A stretch of DNA of 64,000 bases from Inhella proteolytica (GTDB lineage Bacteria > Pseudomonadota > Gammaproteobacteria > Burkholderiales > Burkholderiaceae_C). The stretch is taken from assembly GCF_016093275.1 (NCBI RefSeq), contig NZ_JAEDAK010000007.1:1-64000 (forward strand), written 5' to 3'. The notes below the pieces were generated by a model, which saw nothing but the letters and a program-made list of their open reading frames with translations, was not told where the DNA came from and did no database searches. Shown here one piece after another: positions 8,349-16,448 of this stretch (the stretch's first letter is position 1; each line of letters starts with the position of its first letter). The position numbers and the translations under genes were made by a program.

Positions 8349-9209
8349 ATGAGCACGCCGACCCTGCAACGACCGCGCGCGGTCGAGACCCTGATCGCCG
8401 GCCAGCCGACCCAGGACGGTGCCGGCGTCAAGCTCACCCGCGTGCTGACCCAGAACCTGCAGCGCCGCCTCGACCCCTTCCTGATGCTCGACGCCTTCGG
8501 TTCGGACCGGGCCGACGACTACATCGCCGGCTTTCCCGACCACCCGCACCGCGGCTTCGAGACCGTCACCTACATGCTCGAGGGGCGCATGCGGCACCGC
8601 GACTCGGTCGGCCACGAGGGCCTGCTGCAGAGCGGCGGCGTGCAGTGGATGACGGCCGGCCGTGGCGTCATCCACTCCGAACTGCCCGAGCAGGAGGAAG
8701 GGCGCATGGAAGGCTTCCAGCTCTGGCTCAACCTGCCGGCGCGCGACAAGATGCGCGCCCCCTGGTACCGCGACATCCCCGCCGCCGAGATCCCCGAGCT
8801 GCAGCTGGAAGGCGTGCGCGTGCGCGTCATCGCCGGCCACAGCCAGGGCGTGGCCGGCGCCGTGCAGCGCGAGCACACCGAGCCGCTCTACCTGGACATC
8901 GAGCTGGCCCCGGGCGCGCGCTTCGAGCAGGCCCTGCCCGAGAGCCACAACGCCTTCACCTACGTCTACCGCGGCAGCCTGCGCTTCGACACCGGCTGCA
9001 GCGTGCCGGCGCAGCGCATGGCCATCCTGGCCAACACGCCGGGCAGCGACGGTGTGCGCCTGCAGGCCGGCGAACAGGGCGCGCGCCTGCTGCTCATTGC
9101 CGGACGGCCGCTGGGCGAACCGATTGCGCAGTACGGCCCCTTCGTGATGAACACCCAGGCCGAGCTGCTGCAGGCGGTGCAGGACTTCCAGGCGGGCCGG
9201 TTGGCCTGA
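8349..9209 (+). CDS. Pirin family protein
   Basis: A 286-aa bicupin. The N-terminal cupin carries the metal ligands in FPDHPHRGFETVTYMLEG and the downstream GVIHSE, at about residues 58-105, which matches iron-binding pirins with quercetinase-like activity or redox-sensing roles. The C-terminal cupin has MAILANTPGSDG and LIAGRPLGEP. It follows the azoreductase gene by 10 bases, a pairing seen in many proteobacteria and consistent with a response to quinones or electrophiles. Confidence 0.92.
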   Translation: MSTPTLQRPRAVETLIAGQPTQDGAGVKLTRVLTQNLQRRLDPFLMLDAFGSDRADDYIAGFPDHPHRGFETVTYMLEGRMRHRDSVGHEGLLQSGGVQWMTAGRGVIHSELPEQEEGRMEGFQLWLNLPARDKMRAPWYRDIPAAEIPELQLEGVRVRVIAGHSQGVAGAVQREHTEPLYLDIELAPGARFEQALPESHNAFTYVYRGSLRFDTGCSVPAQRMAILANTPGSDGVRLQAGEQGARLLLIAGRPLGEPIAQYGPFVMNTQAELLQAVQDFQAGRLA

Positions 9210-9323
9210 AGGACTGGCGTACCCCGGCAGGCTGTCACGCCGCCGGTCGGGTTCTGCATCGGCCGCCCTAGGGGCTTGCGCTAGGCTCATCGGCTTCCGA
9301 CTCAGGCGCGCCAGCACACCTTC

Positions 9324-10829
9324 ATGGGCATCGAATTTCCTCGTCAGGCGGACGGCTCGCGCAGCAGCACGGCCGCCGGCGCGCGCATCGTGGCGGCGGC
9401 CCTGCGTGCGCTCGATCAGGGCCGCGCCGCCCAGGCGGCCGAGGCCGAAACGCGTTGGCGCCGCCGCTACCCCGCCTACTTCCGCCAGCTGATCGAGGCT
9501 GCCGTGCCGCAGCCCGAGGCCGCCCTGGCCAGTGCGCGCGCTGGCTTGCAGGCGGCCTGGCAGACCCTGGTCTGGGACGATTCCCAAGGCCAGTCGCGCC
9601 CGCTGGCTCAGGCCCTGGAGCAGCCCGAAGGCTGGCCGCTGGGCACCATGACCCTCAAGGGCGCGGGCGCCAGTTCCGTGCAACCCTGGACCGTGCCCTA
9701 CAAGGGCCAGCAGCTGCACGGCGATGCACTCCTGCGCCAGCTGCTCGATTGGGTCGAGAACGGCATCATCGAAGCCAGCGCCGCCAAGGCCCTGGGACGC
9801 TGCGTGCGCCACCCCGAGTGGTTCGACCTGTCGGACCGCCATATCGCCCTGCTGGGGGCTGCCAGCGAGGCCGGCCCGTTGCGCTGGCTCTGCCGCTGGC
9901 GCGCCAATCTGTATGCGGTGGATGTGGACCGCCCCGAAGTCTGGGCCCGCGTGGCGGACCGCGTGCTGGTTGGCAACGCCCAGCTGCACCTGCCGATCCG
10001 CAGCAGCAGCACGGCGCGCGCCGACTGGACCGCCCAAGCTGGGGTCGACCTGCTGCAGGATGCGCCGCGCGTTGCCGCCTGGCTGCGCAGCTTCGACCGC
10101 CCGCTCGACCTGGCCTGTCTGGCCTACCAAGACGGCGAGCGGCATCTGCGCGTCAGCCTGGCGATGGACATGGTGGCCTCGGCCCTGCTGCGCGCGCAAC
10201 CCGCCAGCAGCCTGGCCTATCTGGCCACGCCCACGGATGTGTTCGCCATTCCCGAGCTGACGGCCCAGGCCTCGCAGCGCATGTACGCCGCACGGCCCTT
10301 GCTGACGCGCAGCCTGCAAAAGCCCCTGCACCTGGCGGCGGGCGAGCGCTTCTTCCAGCCCAATGTGGAGTGCCTGCTGCAGGGGCCGCAGGGGCGCCGC
10401 TACGGCCTGGTGGACAGCTTGGTGCTGGAGCAGGGGCCCAACTACGCGCTGGCCAAGCGCTTGCAGCAGTGGCGCGCGCTGTGGGCGCGCTCACTCGGCC
10501 ACCGCGTCAGCCTGAACATCGCGCCCTCGACGGTGACCGCCTCCGTCATCAAGAACCCCGCCCTGGCCGCCGGCTTTGCCGGCGCCTCCAGCTTTGGCAT
10601 CGAGGTCTTCGAGCCCGAGACCACCAACGCCTTGATGGCCGCGCTCTGGGTGCACGACCTGCGCACCGACCGCGGCGCGGCCGATCCGCGCGTGGAGCTG
10701 GCCCACCCCTTCGAGCTGTTCATGGACCAGGCCTGCCACGGCGGGCTGTGGTGCACGCCCTACCGGCCGCGCTCGGCGCTGCCCTTCGCCGTCGCGTGGG
10801 GTTGGCTGCGGCGCGCGGGGCGCAGCTGA
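9324..10829 (+). CDS. Conserved-looking hypothetical protein, 501 aa
   Basis: I do not recognise this protein. It is long, soluble, without a signal peptide or membrane segment, and rich in Ala, Arg, Leu and Trp. The C-terminal part (about residues 355-495) looks most constrained, with GLVDSLVLEQGP, LNIAPSTVTASVIKNPALAAG, EVFEPETTNALMAALWVHDL and LAHPFELFMDQACHGGLW. The frame is supported by strong third-position GC bias and its length. It stands alone between the pirin gene and a convergent binding-protein gene, with 7 bases between the stops. Confidence 0.7.
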   Translation: MGIEFPRQADGSRSSTAAGARIVAAALRALDQGRAAQAAEAETRWRRRYPAYFRQLIEAAVPQPEAALASARAGLQAAWQTLVWDDSQGQSRPLAQALEQPEGWPLGTMTLKGAGASSVQPWTVPYKGQQLHGDALLRQLLDWVENGIIEASAAKALGRCVRHPEWFDLSDRHIALLGAASEAGPLRWLCRWRANLYAVDVDRPEVWARVADRVLVGNAQLHLPIRSSSTARADWTAQAGVDLLQDAPRVAAWLRSFDRPLDLACLAYQDGERHLRVSLAMDMVASALLRAQPASSLAYLATPTDVFAIPELTAQASQRMYAARPLLTRSLQKPLHLAAGERFFQPNVECLLQGPQGRRYGLVDSLVLEQGPNYALAKRLQQWRALWARSLGHRVSLNIAPSTVTASVIKNPALAAGFAGASSFGIEVFEPETTNALMAALWVHDLRTDRGAADPRVELAHPFELFMDQACHGGLWCTPYRPRSALPFAVAWGWLRRAGRS

Positions 10830-10836
10830 AGCGGGT

Positions 10837-11601
10837 TCAGCCCCGGCCGGCCAATTCCGGCAGGCGCTGACGGATGGCCTGGTTGACCCGCTCCAGCACG
10901 GCGGGGTCGACCTGGCGTGAGCACATCAGGTAGCGCAGCAGGCCGGCAGGCATATCCGGAAACTCGAAGCGCACCAGGTTCAGGCTGTTGAACTCGGGGT
11001 CATTGCGCAGCCAGCCCAGGTCTTCCTGGTCGATCAGCATGTAGTCGGCCCGCTGCGCCGCGATCATCCGGGCCAACTGCCCCGGGTTCAGGCGGGCTCG
11101 CACCGCCGGCTTGCGCGTCTGGGCCAGGGCCTGGTCCAGCTCCGCGCCATAGGAGACACCGTCCAGCAAGCCCGGCGTCAACTGCGGGTCGGCAAACAGG
11201 GCGCTGAGCTTCGCATGGCGCTGGATGGCCTTGGCCGCCTGCGCATGGGCCAGCACCACGTGGGGCTTGTCCTGGTGGATGGGCAAGGAAAAGCGCGCGA
11301 ACTTCTCCCGCTCAGGGAGCTTGTACCAACTGGGCGAGCAGATCGGCGCCTGGTTGCCTTCGATGTCCTGCAGGATGCGCTTGACCGGCACCTCCAGGAA
11401 CTCGGCCTCCACCTTGGCCTGCTCCAAGAGCTCGATGGTGCGCAGCAAGAGGAAGCCCGCCGGCCGGCCCCGTTCGGTGTAGCTGTAGGGCGGCTTGTCG
11501 CGGTACTCGATCTGGACGGTCTGCGCCTGCGCCAGCGAGGACGCCAGCAACAGCATCAGGGCCAGGGTTCGGCGGGCTGGCCGGGCGAGGTCAGGGCGCA
11601 A
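10837..11601 (-). CDS. Periplasmic solute-binding-like protein (SBP_bac_3 type)
   Basis: A 254-aa protein with a clear Sec signal peptide (TLALMLLLASSLAQAQ, cleavage near residue 27). The mature part resembles the amino-acid-binding SBP_bac_3 fold, with YRDKPPYSY near the N-terminus, SWYKLPEREKFARFS in the first lobe and YMLIDQEDLGWLRN in the second. No permease or ATPase gene is adjacent, so it may be an orphan binding or sensory protein. It belongs to the same broad group as the proteins at 51658 and 53876. Confidence 0.78.
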   Translation of the reverse strand: MRPDLARPARRTLALMLLLASSLAQAQTVQIEYRDKPPYSYTERGRPAGFLLLRTIELLEQAKVEAEFLEVPVKRILQDIEGNQAPICSPSWYKLPEREKFARFSLPIHQDKPHVVLAHAQAAKAIQRHAKLSALFADPQLTPGLLDGVSYGAELDQALAQTRKPAVRARLNPGQLARMIAAQRADYMLIDQEDLGWLRNDPEFNSLNLVRFEFPDMPAGLLRYLMCSRQVDPAVLERVNQAIRQRLPELAGRG

Positions 11602-11633
11602 CTTGGGGACCGTTCAACGAGAGGTAGTCCACG

Positions 11634-11721
11634 TGGCGGAGGCTGTGAGATTCGAACTCACGGGCCCTTGCGAGCCGGCAGTTTTCAAGACTGCTGGGTT
11701 AAACCACTCCCCCAAGCCTCC
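11634..11721 (-). tRNA. tRNA-Ser (UGA)
   Basis: On the minus strand the 88-nt gene begins GGAGGCT and ends AGCCTCC-G-CCA, giving a 7-bp acceptor stem, discriminator G and an encoded CCA end. The anticodon arm GCAGT-CTTGAAA-ACTGC carries anticodon TGA (plus-strand 11685-11687). A long class II variable arm (CCGGCTCGCAAGGGCCCGT region) and the T-arm GTTCGAATC confirm serine identity. It lies between the binding-protein gene and the apaH-like gene. Confidence 0.97.
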
Positions 11722-11755
11722 GCGCGAAGGGCGCGCATTGTCACTCAGCCGGCGC

Positions 11756-12574
11756 TCAGCCCGGCTTTTGCGCCTGCTCGCAGCGCACCTGCACGATCTC
11801 GCGGCGGCCGCCGTCGATGCGGGCGGCACTCAGGCAGCCGCCCCAGACGCAGCCGGTGTCCAGCGCCAGCAGGTCCGGCTGGTTGATCAGGCCCAGCGTG
11901 CTCCAGTGGCCGAAGGCGATCGGCGTGCCGCGGCTGGCGCGCTGGGGGTGCTCGAACCAGGGCAGCAGGCCGGGCGGGGCGGCATCGGCGCCCTCCTTGG
12001 TCTCGAAGTCCATGCGGCCGCCCAGGTCCACGAAGCGCAACCGGGTGCAGGCGTTGATGATGGTGCGCAGGCGCTCGGGCCCCTGGAGTTCGTCGCGCCA
12101 CAGATCGGGCTGGTTGCCGTACATCTGCGGCCAGAACGCGGACAGGGCCTGCGGGTCGCGCAGCAGCGCCTCGACTTCGGCCGACAGGGCCAGCGCCTGC
12201 TCGGCCGACCAGCCGGGCAGCAGGCCGGCGTGCACCAGCAGCCAGCCCGGCGCCTGGGCCACCAGGGGGCGCGCGCGCAACCAGTCCAGCAGCAGCTCGC
12301 GGTCGGGGGCCTGCAGCAGGGCATCGAGCTGCTCGCTCTTCTTGGCCTTGCGCACGCCGGCCGCCACCGCCAGCAGGTGCAGGTCGTGGTTGCCCAGCAC
12401 GGCCTGGGCGCCCAGGGCGACGACGCGCCGCAGCGTGGCGAGCGACTGGGGCCCGCGGCTGACCAGGTCGCCCAGCAGCCAGAGCCGGTCGCGCGAGGGC
12501 GAGAAATCCACCGCGGCCAGCAGCCGCCCGAGGGCGTCGTCACAGCCCTGCAAATCACCGATGAGCCAATCCAT
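11756..12574 (-). CDS. apaH: Symmetrical bis(5'-nucleosyl)-tetraphosphatase (ApaH-like)
   Basis: A 272-aa calcineurin-like metallophosphoesterase that hydrolyses Ap4A to two ADP. The motifs are GDLQGCDDALGRLL (residues 6-19), LGDLVSRGPQSL and LGNHDLHLL, followed by the HAGLLPGW and GHWSTLG metal and active-site segments. The start ATG (12572-12574) gives the canonical MxWLIGDLQG N-terminus. In gammaproteobacteria the first motif is usually GDIHGC; the Q variant is common in ApaH. Confidence 0.94.
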   Translation of the reverse strand: MDWLIGDLQGCDDALGRLLAAVDFSPSRDRLWLLGDLVSRGPQSLATLRRVVALGAQAVLGNHDLHLLAVAAGVRKAKKSEQLDALLQAPDRELLLDWLRARPLVAQAPGWLLVHAGLLPGWSAEQALALSAEVEALLRDPQALSAFWPQMYGNQPDLWRDELQGPERLRTIINACTRLRFVDLGGRMDFETKEGADAAPPGLLPWFEHPQRASRGTPIAFGHWSTLGLINQPDLLALDTGCVWGGCLSAARIDGGRREIVQVRCEQAQKPG

Positions 12575-12643
12575 GGCCGCGCATTGTGGGGGCGGGGGAA
12601 CCCTGGTTCGGCCCGCCCACCCGAGGCTGAGAGAATGCGCCCC

Positions 12644-12690
12644 GCGCCGCCTGCCGGCGCTTTTTTCTGGCGCCGCCGCGGCGCCGCACT
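12644..12690 (+). promoter_or_regulatory. Hairpin plus T6 in the leader of the CNNM/CorC gene (possible attenuator)
   Basis: A G/C-only 6-bp stem (gcgccg 12644-12649 / cggcgc 12655-12660) is followed directly by six T residues (12661-12666). A second hairpin (ggcgcc 12669-12674 / ggcgcc 12680-12685) lies between it and the ATG at 12693. The downstream cggcgc at 12679-12684 could pair with the upstream arm instead, giving a mutually exclusive fold. No plus-strand gene precedes it, so it is not an ordinary terminator of an upstream gene. Confidence 0.4.
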
Positions 12691-12692
12691 GA

Positions 12693-13979
12693 ATGGATAC
12701 CGCGCTACTTCTTTTCCTGATCCTGCTGAACGGCTGGTTTGCCATGTCGGAGATGGCCCTGACGGCCAGCCGCAAGGCCCGCCTGCAGGTGATGGTGGAG
12801 GCCGGGGAGCACGGCGCCAGCGCCGCGCTGGCCCTGCACGACAACCCGACCAAGTTCCTCTCCACCATCCAGATCGGCATCACCTCGATCGGGGTGCTGA
12901 ACGGCATCGTCGGTGAGGCGGCCTTTTCCGGCCCGCTCTCGGAATGGCTGGAGCGTGGCTTCCCCTTCTTCACCGAGAAGAGCGCCAACCTGACCGCGAC
13001 CGGCCTGGTGGTGCTCATCATCACCTTCCTGACCATCGTGTTCGGCGAGCTGGTGCCCAAGCGTCTGGGGCAGCTCTATCCGGAGCTGATCGCCCGCCTG
13101 GTGGCCAAGCCGATGGAGGCGATTTCCACGCTGACCCGGCCCTTCGTGCGCCTGCTGACCTTTTGCACCGAGGCCACGCTGCGCCTGCTGGGGCTGAAGG
13201 ACCAGGGCCAGCGCAGCGTCACGGAAGAAGAGATTGCCGCCAGCCTGGAGGAGGGCCTGGACGCCGGCGTGATCGAGGAGAGCGAGCACCAGATGGTGCG
13301 CAACGTCTTCCGCCTCGACGAGCGCCAGATCGGCTCCATGATGATTCCGCGCGCCGAAATTGCCTGGCTAGATGCCGATGCGACACCCGAACAGGTGTTG
13401 GCGGTGCTGCAGGCGCATGGCTACAGCCGCTACCCGGTGTGCCGGGGCGATTTGTCCGATGTGCTGGGTGTCGTCACCGCCCAGGGCCTGCTGGCGCGTG
13501 CGCTGGCGGGCCTGCCCCTGAATCTGGCCGACACGCTGGATCCGCCGGTGTTCGTGCCCGAAACCCTGTCGGGTATGGAACTGCTGGAGCATTTCCGCGC
13601 CAGCGATGCCCCGCTCGTGTTCGTCGTCGACGAATACGGCGAGGTGCAGGGCGTGATCGGCCTGCGCGACCTGCTGGAAGCGATTGCCGGCGAGTTCAAT
13701 GCGCCCAGCGACGGCGAGGCCTGGGCGGTGCAGCGCGCCGACGGCAGCTGGCTCATCGATGGCTTGATTCCCGTGCCGGAACTGAAAGACCGGCTCGGAC
13801 TGAAGGAACTGCCCGAGGAAGACCGCGGGCGATACAACACCCTGGCCGGCATGATCATGCTGCTGCTGGGGCACCTGCCGCGCACGGCCGACGCGGTGGA
13901 GTGGGAGGACTGGCGCTTCGAGGTCGTCGACCTCGACGGCAAGCGGGTGGACAAGGTCTTGGCCACCCGACTCGCCTGA
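12693..13979 (+). CDS. Hemolysin-family / CNNM transporter-like protein with CBS pair and CorC_HlyC domain
   Basis: A 428-aa inner-membrane protein. The CNNM (DUF21) domain (residues 1-~185) opens with a helix LLLFLILLNGWFAMSEMALTA, in which FAMSEMAL is diagnostic, and includes QIGITSIGVLNG and IVFGELVPKRLG. A CBS-domain pair follows (~205-335; MMIPRAEIAWLD, GYSRYPVCRG, VFVVDEYGEVQGVIGLRDLLE), then a CorC_HlyC domain (~345-425). Relatives handle Mg2+ or Co2+ transport or efflux; the name hemolysin is historical. It is monocistronic, with possible leader structures described separately. Confidence 0.93.
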   Translation: MDTALLLFLILLNGWFAMSEMALTASRKARLQVMVEAGEHGASAALALHDNPTKFLSTIQIGITSIGVLNGIVGEAAFSGPLSEWLERGFPFFTEKSANLTATGLVVLIITFLTIVFGELVPKRLGQLYPELIARLVAKPMEAISTLTRPFVRLLTFCTEATLRLLGLKDQGQRSVTEEEIAASLEEGLDAGVIEESEHQMVRNVFRLDERQIGSMMIPRAEIAWLDADATPEQVLAVLQAHGYSRYPVCRGDLSDVLGVVTAQGLLARALAGLPLNLADTLDPPVFVPETLSGMELLEHFRASDAPLVFVVDEYGEVQGVIGLRDLLEAIAGEFNAPSDGEAWAVQRADGSWLIDGLIPVPELKDRLGLKELPEEDRGRYNTLAGMIMLLLGHLPRTADAVEWEDWRFEVVDLDGKRVDKVLATRLA

Positions 13980-14034
13980 GCCTCCAGCACGGCGCCACGG
14001 CGCCGACATTCGGCCCTTATCTGAGAGAAATCCC

Positions 14035-14775
14035 ATGCAACTCCCCCCGATGTACCGCAGCCTGGTCGCTCTGGACCGTGCCCAGCACCGCAACCTGCGC
14101 GTGCGCCAGGATCTGATCAACCTGAACCCGGCCAAGAGCCTGAACTCGATGTTCCTGAACGTCATCGAGTTCGCCGATGCCTGCCAGAACTTCCCCATCG
14201 TGTTCGTGCGCGCCGGTCAGGGCCAGGATGGCAAGCCCGCGCCGCTGATGCCGCTGGCCGTGCTGGGCCTGCAGAACGGCGAAAACCTGTTCATCAAGGA
14301 AGACGGCACCTGGGACGCCGAGTACGCCCCCGCCTACCTGCGCCGCTACCCCTTCGCCATGGCCCGCCTGGACAACGGCGAGCAGATGGTGGTGTGCATG
14401 GACGACCAGTGGGAAGGCTTCTCGCAGACCGAGGGGCAGCCGATGTTCGACGACAAGGGCGAGCCGACCGAGTTCACCCAGTCGGTGCTGAAGTTCCTGG
14501 AGAGCTACGAGACTGAGGTCGAGCGCACCCGCTTGGTGTGCGAGGCGCTGGACGAAGCCGGCATCCTCGAGCCGATGCGTTTCGAGGCCTCGATGGAAGG
14601 CGGCCAGAAAATCGAAGTCGATGGTTTCCTGGCCATCAACGACGAGAAATTCGCCAAGCTGGAAGACGCCAAGGTGCTGGATTTCCACCGCCGTGGTCTG
14701 CTGCAGGTGGTCGAATATCACCGCATCTCGATGCGCAATATGCGCCGCCTGGCAGCGAAACGCCTGCAGAAGTAA
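14035..14775 (+). CDS. SapC family protein
   Basis: A 246-aa protein matching the SapC family, named after an S-layer-linked gene. Typical elements are the N-terminal YRSLVALDRAQHRNLRV, the EFADACQNFPIVF segment, NLFIKEDGTWDAEYAPAYLRRYPF and the C-terminal EYHRISMRNMRRLAAKRL. There is no signal peptide. Members occur widely in proteobacteria and are often near efflux or peptidase genes, but have no defined biochemistry. A ribosome site (gagagaaa) precedes the ATG. It is followed by a strong hairpin. Confidence 0.9.
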   Translation: MQLPPMYRSLVALDRAQHRNLRVRQDLINLNPAKSLNSMFLNVIEFADACQNFPIVFVRAGQGQDGKPAPLMPLAVLGLQNGENLFIKEDGTWDAEYAPAYLRRYPFAMARLDNGEQMVVCMDDQWEGFSQTEGQPMFDDKGEPTEFTQSVLKFLESYETEVERTRLVCEALDEAGILEPMRFEASMEGGQKIEVDGFLAINDEKFAKLEDAKVLDFHRRGLLQVVEYHRISMRNMRRLAAKRLQK

Positions 14776-14790
14776 TTGCTCGTAGCAGAA

Positions 14791-14820
14791 ACGGCCCTGC
14801 GTGCAGGGCCGTTGTTGCGA
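14791..14820 (+). terminator. Terminator hairpin after sapC
   Basis: A perfect 10-bp stem (acggccctgc / gcagggccgt) closes on a GT loop and is followed by tgttg, a weak T tract. It begins 15 bases after the SapC stop and is the only terminator-like element before the FeeM-like gene. Confidence 0.8.
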
Positions 14821-14929
14821 ATAGGCCTTGCATCAGGGGATTCCCGGGCTTATTCCGTCAATAAATTCACGCTTGCCGGCTACATTGCGGTTCCCTCTGT
14901 CTTCCGAGGGATTGGCGAGCGAGGCAGTA

Positions 14930-15637
14930 ATGAGCGATTCCAGCAGAGAAGAAGCAGGCCCCTTGGGGGCGCTGGAGGCTTGGCTGGCTCCCGCCGCGCC
15001 CCCCCTTGAACGATTTGCGGCCGAACGCGTGCAGGGCAGCGCGGGTTGGCTGGCCAACCAGGCCCTGGTGGGCCGGCGCTATGGTCAGCGCGGCTTGCGC
15101 GTCACCCCCCTGGAGATGGCGGCCGATGGCCTGGCCAGTCTGCGGGTGCGCGAGGGCGAACAGGTGGTGGGCACCCTGACGGTGCGTATGGACGGCCCGG
15201 CGGGCTTGGCGGCCGATGCGGTGTTCCCGGAAGAGCTGCGCGCGCTGCGCGAGCAGCAGCGCTTGTGCGAGTTCACGCGGCTGGCCGTCGATGGCGGCAC
15301 CGAGTCCAAGCCCGTGCTGGCGCGCCTTTTCCATATGGCCTATCTGTACGCGCACCGGATCGAAAAGGCCGAATTGATCGTCTTTGAGGTCCATCCGCGT
15401 CATTCCCCCTTCTACCGGCGCATGCTGGGCTCCCGCCTGCTGGCCGGCGAGCGCCTCGATCCGGCCGTCAACGCCCCCGCGGTGCTGATGTGCAAGCCGC
15501 TCGACGAGATGCGGCGCGACATCGAAACCATGGGAGGCCGGGCGGACCTGGCCGCGCAGGCGCGCAGCCTGTATCCGCTTTTCTACGGCCCGGCCGAGGA
15601 AACCGCGCTGCTGCGCGAGATGCGCCTGGGCGTGTAA
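14930..15637 (+). CDS. N-acyl amino acid synthase, FeeM-like
   Basis: A 235-aa GNAT-fold protein like FeeM, which condenses an acyl-ACP with an aromatic amino acid to give long-chain N-acyl amino acids. The core runs from about residue 48 (LVGRRYGQRGL) through REQQRLCEFTRLAVDGG (~107-123), LFHMAYLYAHR, ELIVFEVHPRHSPFYRRMLG (~148-167) and the AVLMCKPL strand. The ATG at 14930 (after gaggcag) was chosen; an upstream in-frame start would add 34 poorly conserved residues. Such synthases are frequent in bacteria with PEP-CTERM/exosortase systems, and a PEP-CTERM protein lies at 23667. The 3' end overlaps the convergent IclR gene by 55 bases. Confidence 0.82.
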   Translation: MSDSSREEAGPLGALEAWLAPAAPPLERFAAERVQGSAGWLANQALVGRRYGQRGLRVTPLEMAADGLASLRVREGEQVVGTLTVRMDGPAGLAADAVFPEELRALREQQRLCEFTRLAVDGGTESKPVLARLFHMAYLYAHRIEKAELIVFEVHPRHSPFYRRMLGSRLLAGERLDPAVNAPAVLMCKPLDEMRRDIETMGGRADLAAQARSLYPLFYGPAEETALLREMRLGV

Positions 15638-16371
15638 CCCAACTGGGCCGAGCAGGCCTGCGCGGTGCGCAGCAACTGCTCCAGGGCGACGCCCTGTGGC
15701 CGCCCGGGAGCTTCCAGCCACTGCTGACGAGGCGCCAACGCCACCAGCGCCAGTTCGACCCGACCCGCGGCGTTGTGCACCGGCACGGCCACGGCCGCCA
15801 CGCCGGGCGCCAGGGCCTCGTCGCTCAGGGCCCAACCCTGTTGCTGCACGGTTTCCAGGATCAACCGGCCGGCGCTGGCCTGGCCGCGCCAATGCCGGCC
15901 CACCTCGTCCCAGGCTCGAGCGGCCGCCAGCACGCGGCCGCTGGCGCTGTCCGCCACGCTGAGCACGCTGCCGTGGCGCAGGTGGATGTGCACGGGGGCG
16001 GGTGGGTGCGCCACGCGCAGCACCGTCGGGCCCTGGTTGCCCCAGACGGCCAGGCCCACCGTCATGCCGAGCTGCTGGGCCAGGGGCTCCAGCTGTTCGC
16101 TGGTCAGGCGCACCGGGTCGTGCTGCTGCAGGCTGATGAGGCCAAGCTCGCGCGCGGTGGGCCCCAGCGCATAGGGGCCGCCTTCGACCGGCTGCTCGAT
16201 CAGCCCGAGCCGGCAGAAGCTCACCAGATAGGCATGGGCCTTGGCGGGCGGCATGCCCGCGGCCTGCGCCAGATCCTTCAGCGCCAGGCTGCCGCCGGCA
16301 TCCATCAGCGCGCGCAGCAGGGTGCCGCCGACCTCGATGCTCTGGATGCCACGGGCGCGCGAAGGATTCAT
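15583..16371 (-). CDS. IclR-family transcriptional regulator (likely of homogentisate catabolism)
   Basis: A 262-aa IclR-type regulator. The N-terminal winged helix (about residues 10-70) reads SIEVGGTLLRALMDAGGSLALKDLAQAAGMPPAKAHAYLVSFCR. The C-terminal effector domain has GPTVLRVAHPP and GRVLAA. It is divergent from hmgA with 77 bases between start codons, so it is the likely repressor of the hmgA-fahA genes, by analogy with HmgR in Pseudomonas. The effector would then be homogentisate or a related compound; this is inference. Confidence 0.88.
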   Translation of the reverse strand: MNPSRARGIQSIEVGGTLLRALMDAGGSLALKDLAQAAGMPPAKAHAYLVSFCRLGLIEQPVEGGPYALGPTARELGLISLQQHDPVRLTSEQLEPLAQQLGMTVGLAVWGNQGPTVLRVAHPPAPVHIHLRHGSVLSVADSASGRVLAAARAWDEVGRHWRGQASAGRLILETVQQQGWALSDEALAPGVAAVAVPVHNAAGRVELALVALAPRQQWLEAPGRPQGVALEQLLRTAQACSAQLGYTPRRISRSSAVSSAGP

Positions 16372-16400
16372 GCGCAGATTCTAGATAGACGAATGAATTT

Positions 16401-16416
16401 GGAATGGCAGAATTCC
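16401..16416. promoter_or_regulatory. Dyad in the IclR/hmgA intergenic region
   Basis: The sequence ggaatggcagaattcc has 5-bp inverted arms around a 6-base spacer, 33 bases upstream of the hmgA start codon. Related GAAT/ATTC half-sites (attc at 16378-16381, gaat at 16391-16394 and 16401) fill the short gap. It is a reasonable candidate operator for the divergent IclR-type regulator. Confidence 0.4.
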
Positions 16417-16448
16417 GGCCCGCCGCCTACCACTCCCTCTGGACTGCC

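Noticed and set aside
14870-14900. Possible sigma-54 promoter (cttgccggctacattgcgg) before the FeeM-like gene
   Set aside because: The spacing between GG and GC is 7 rather than 10 bases, so it does not fit the -24/-12 consensus.
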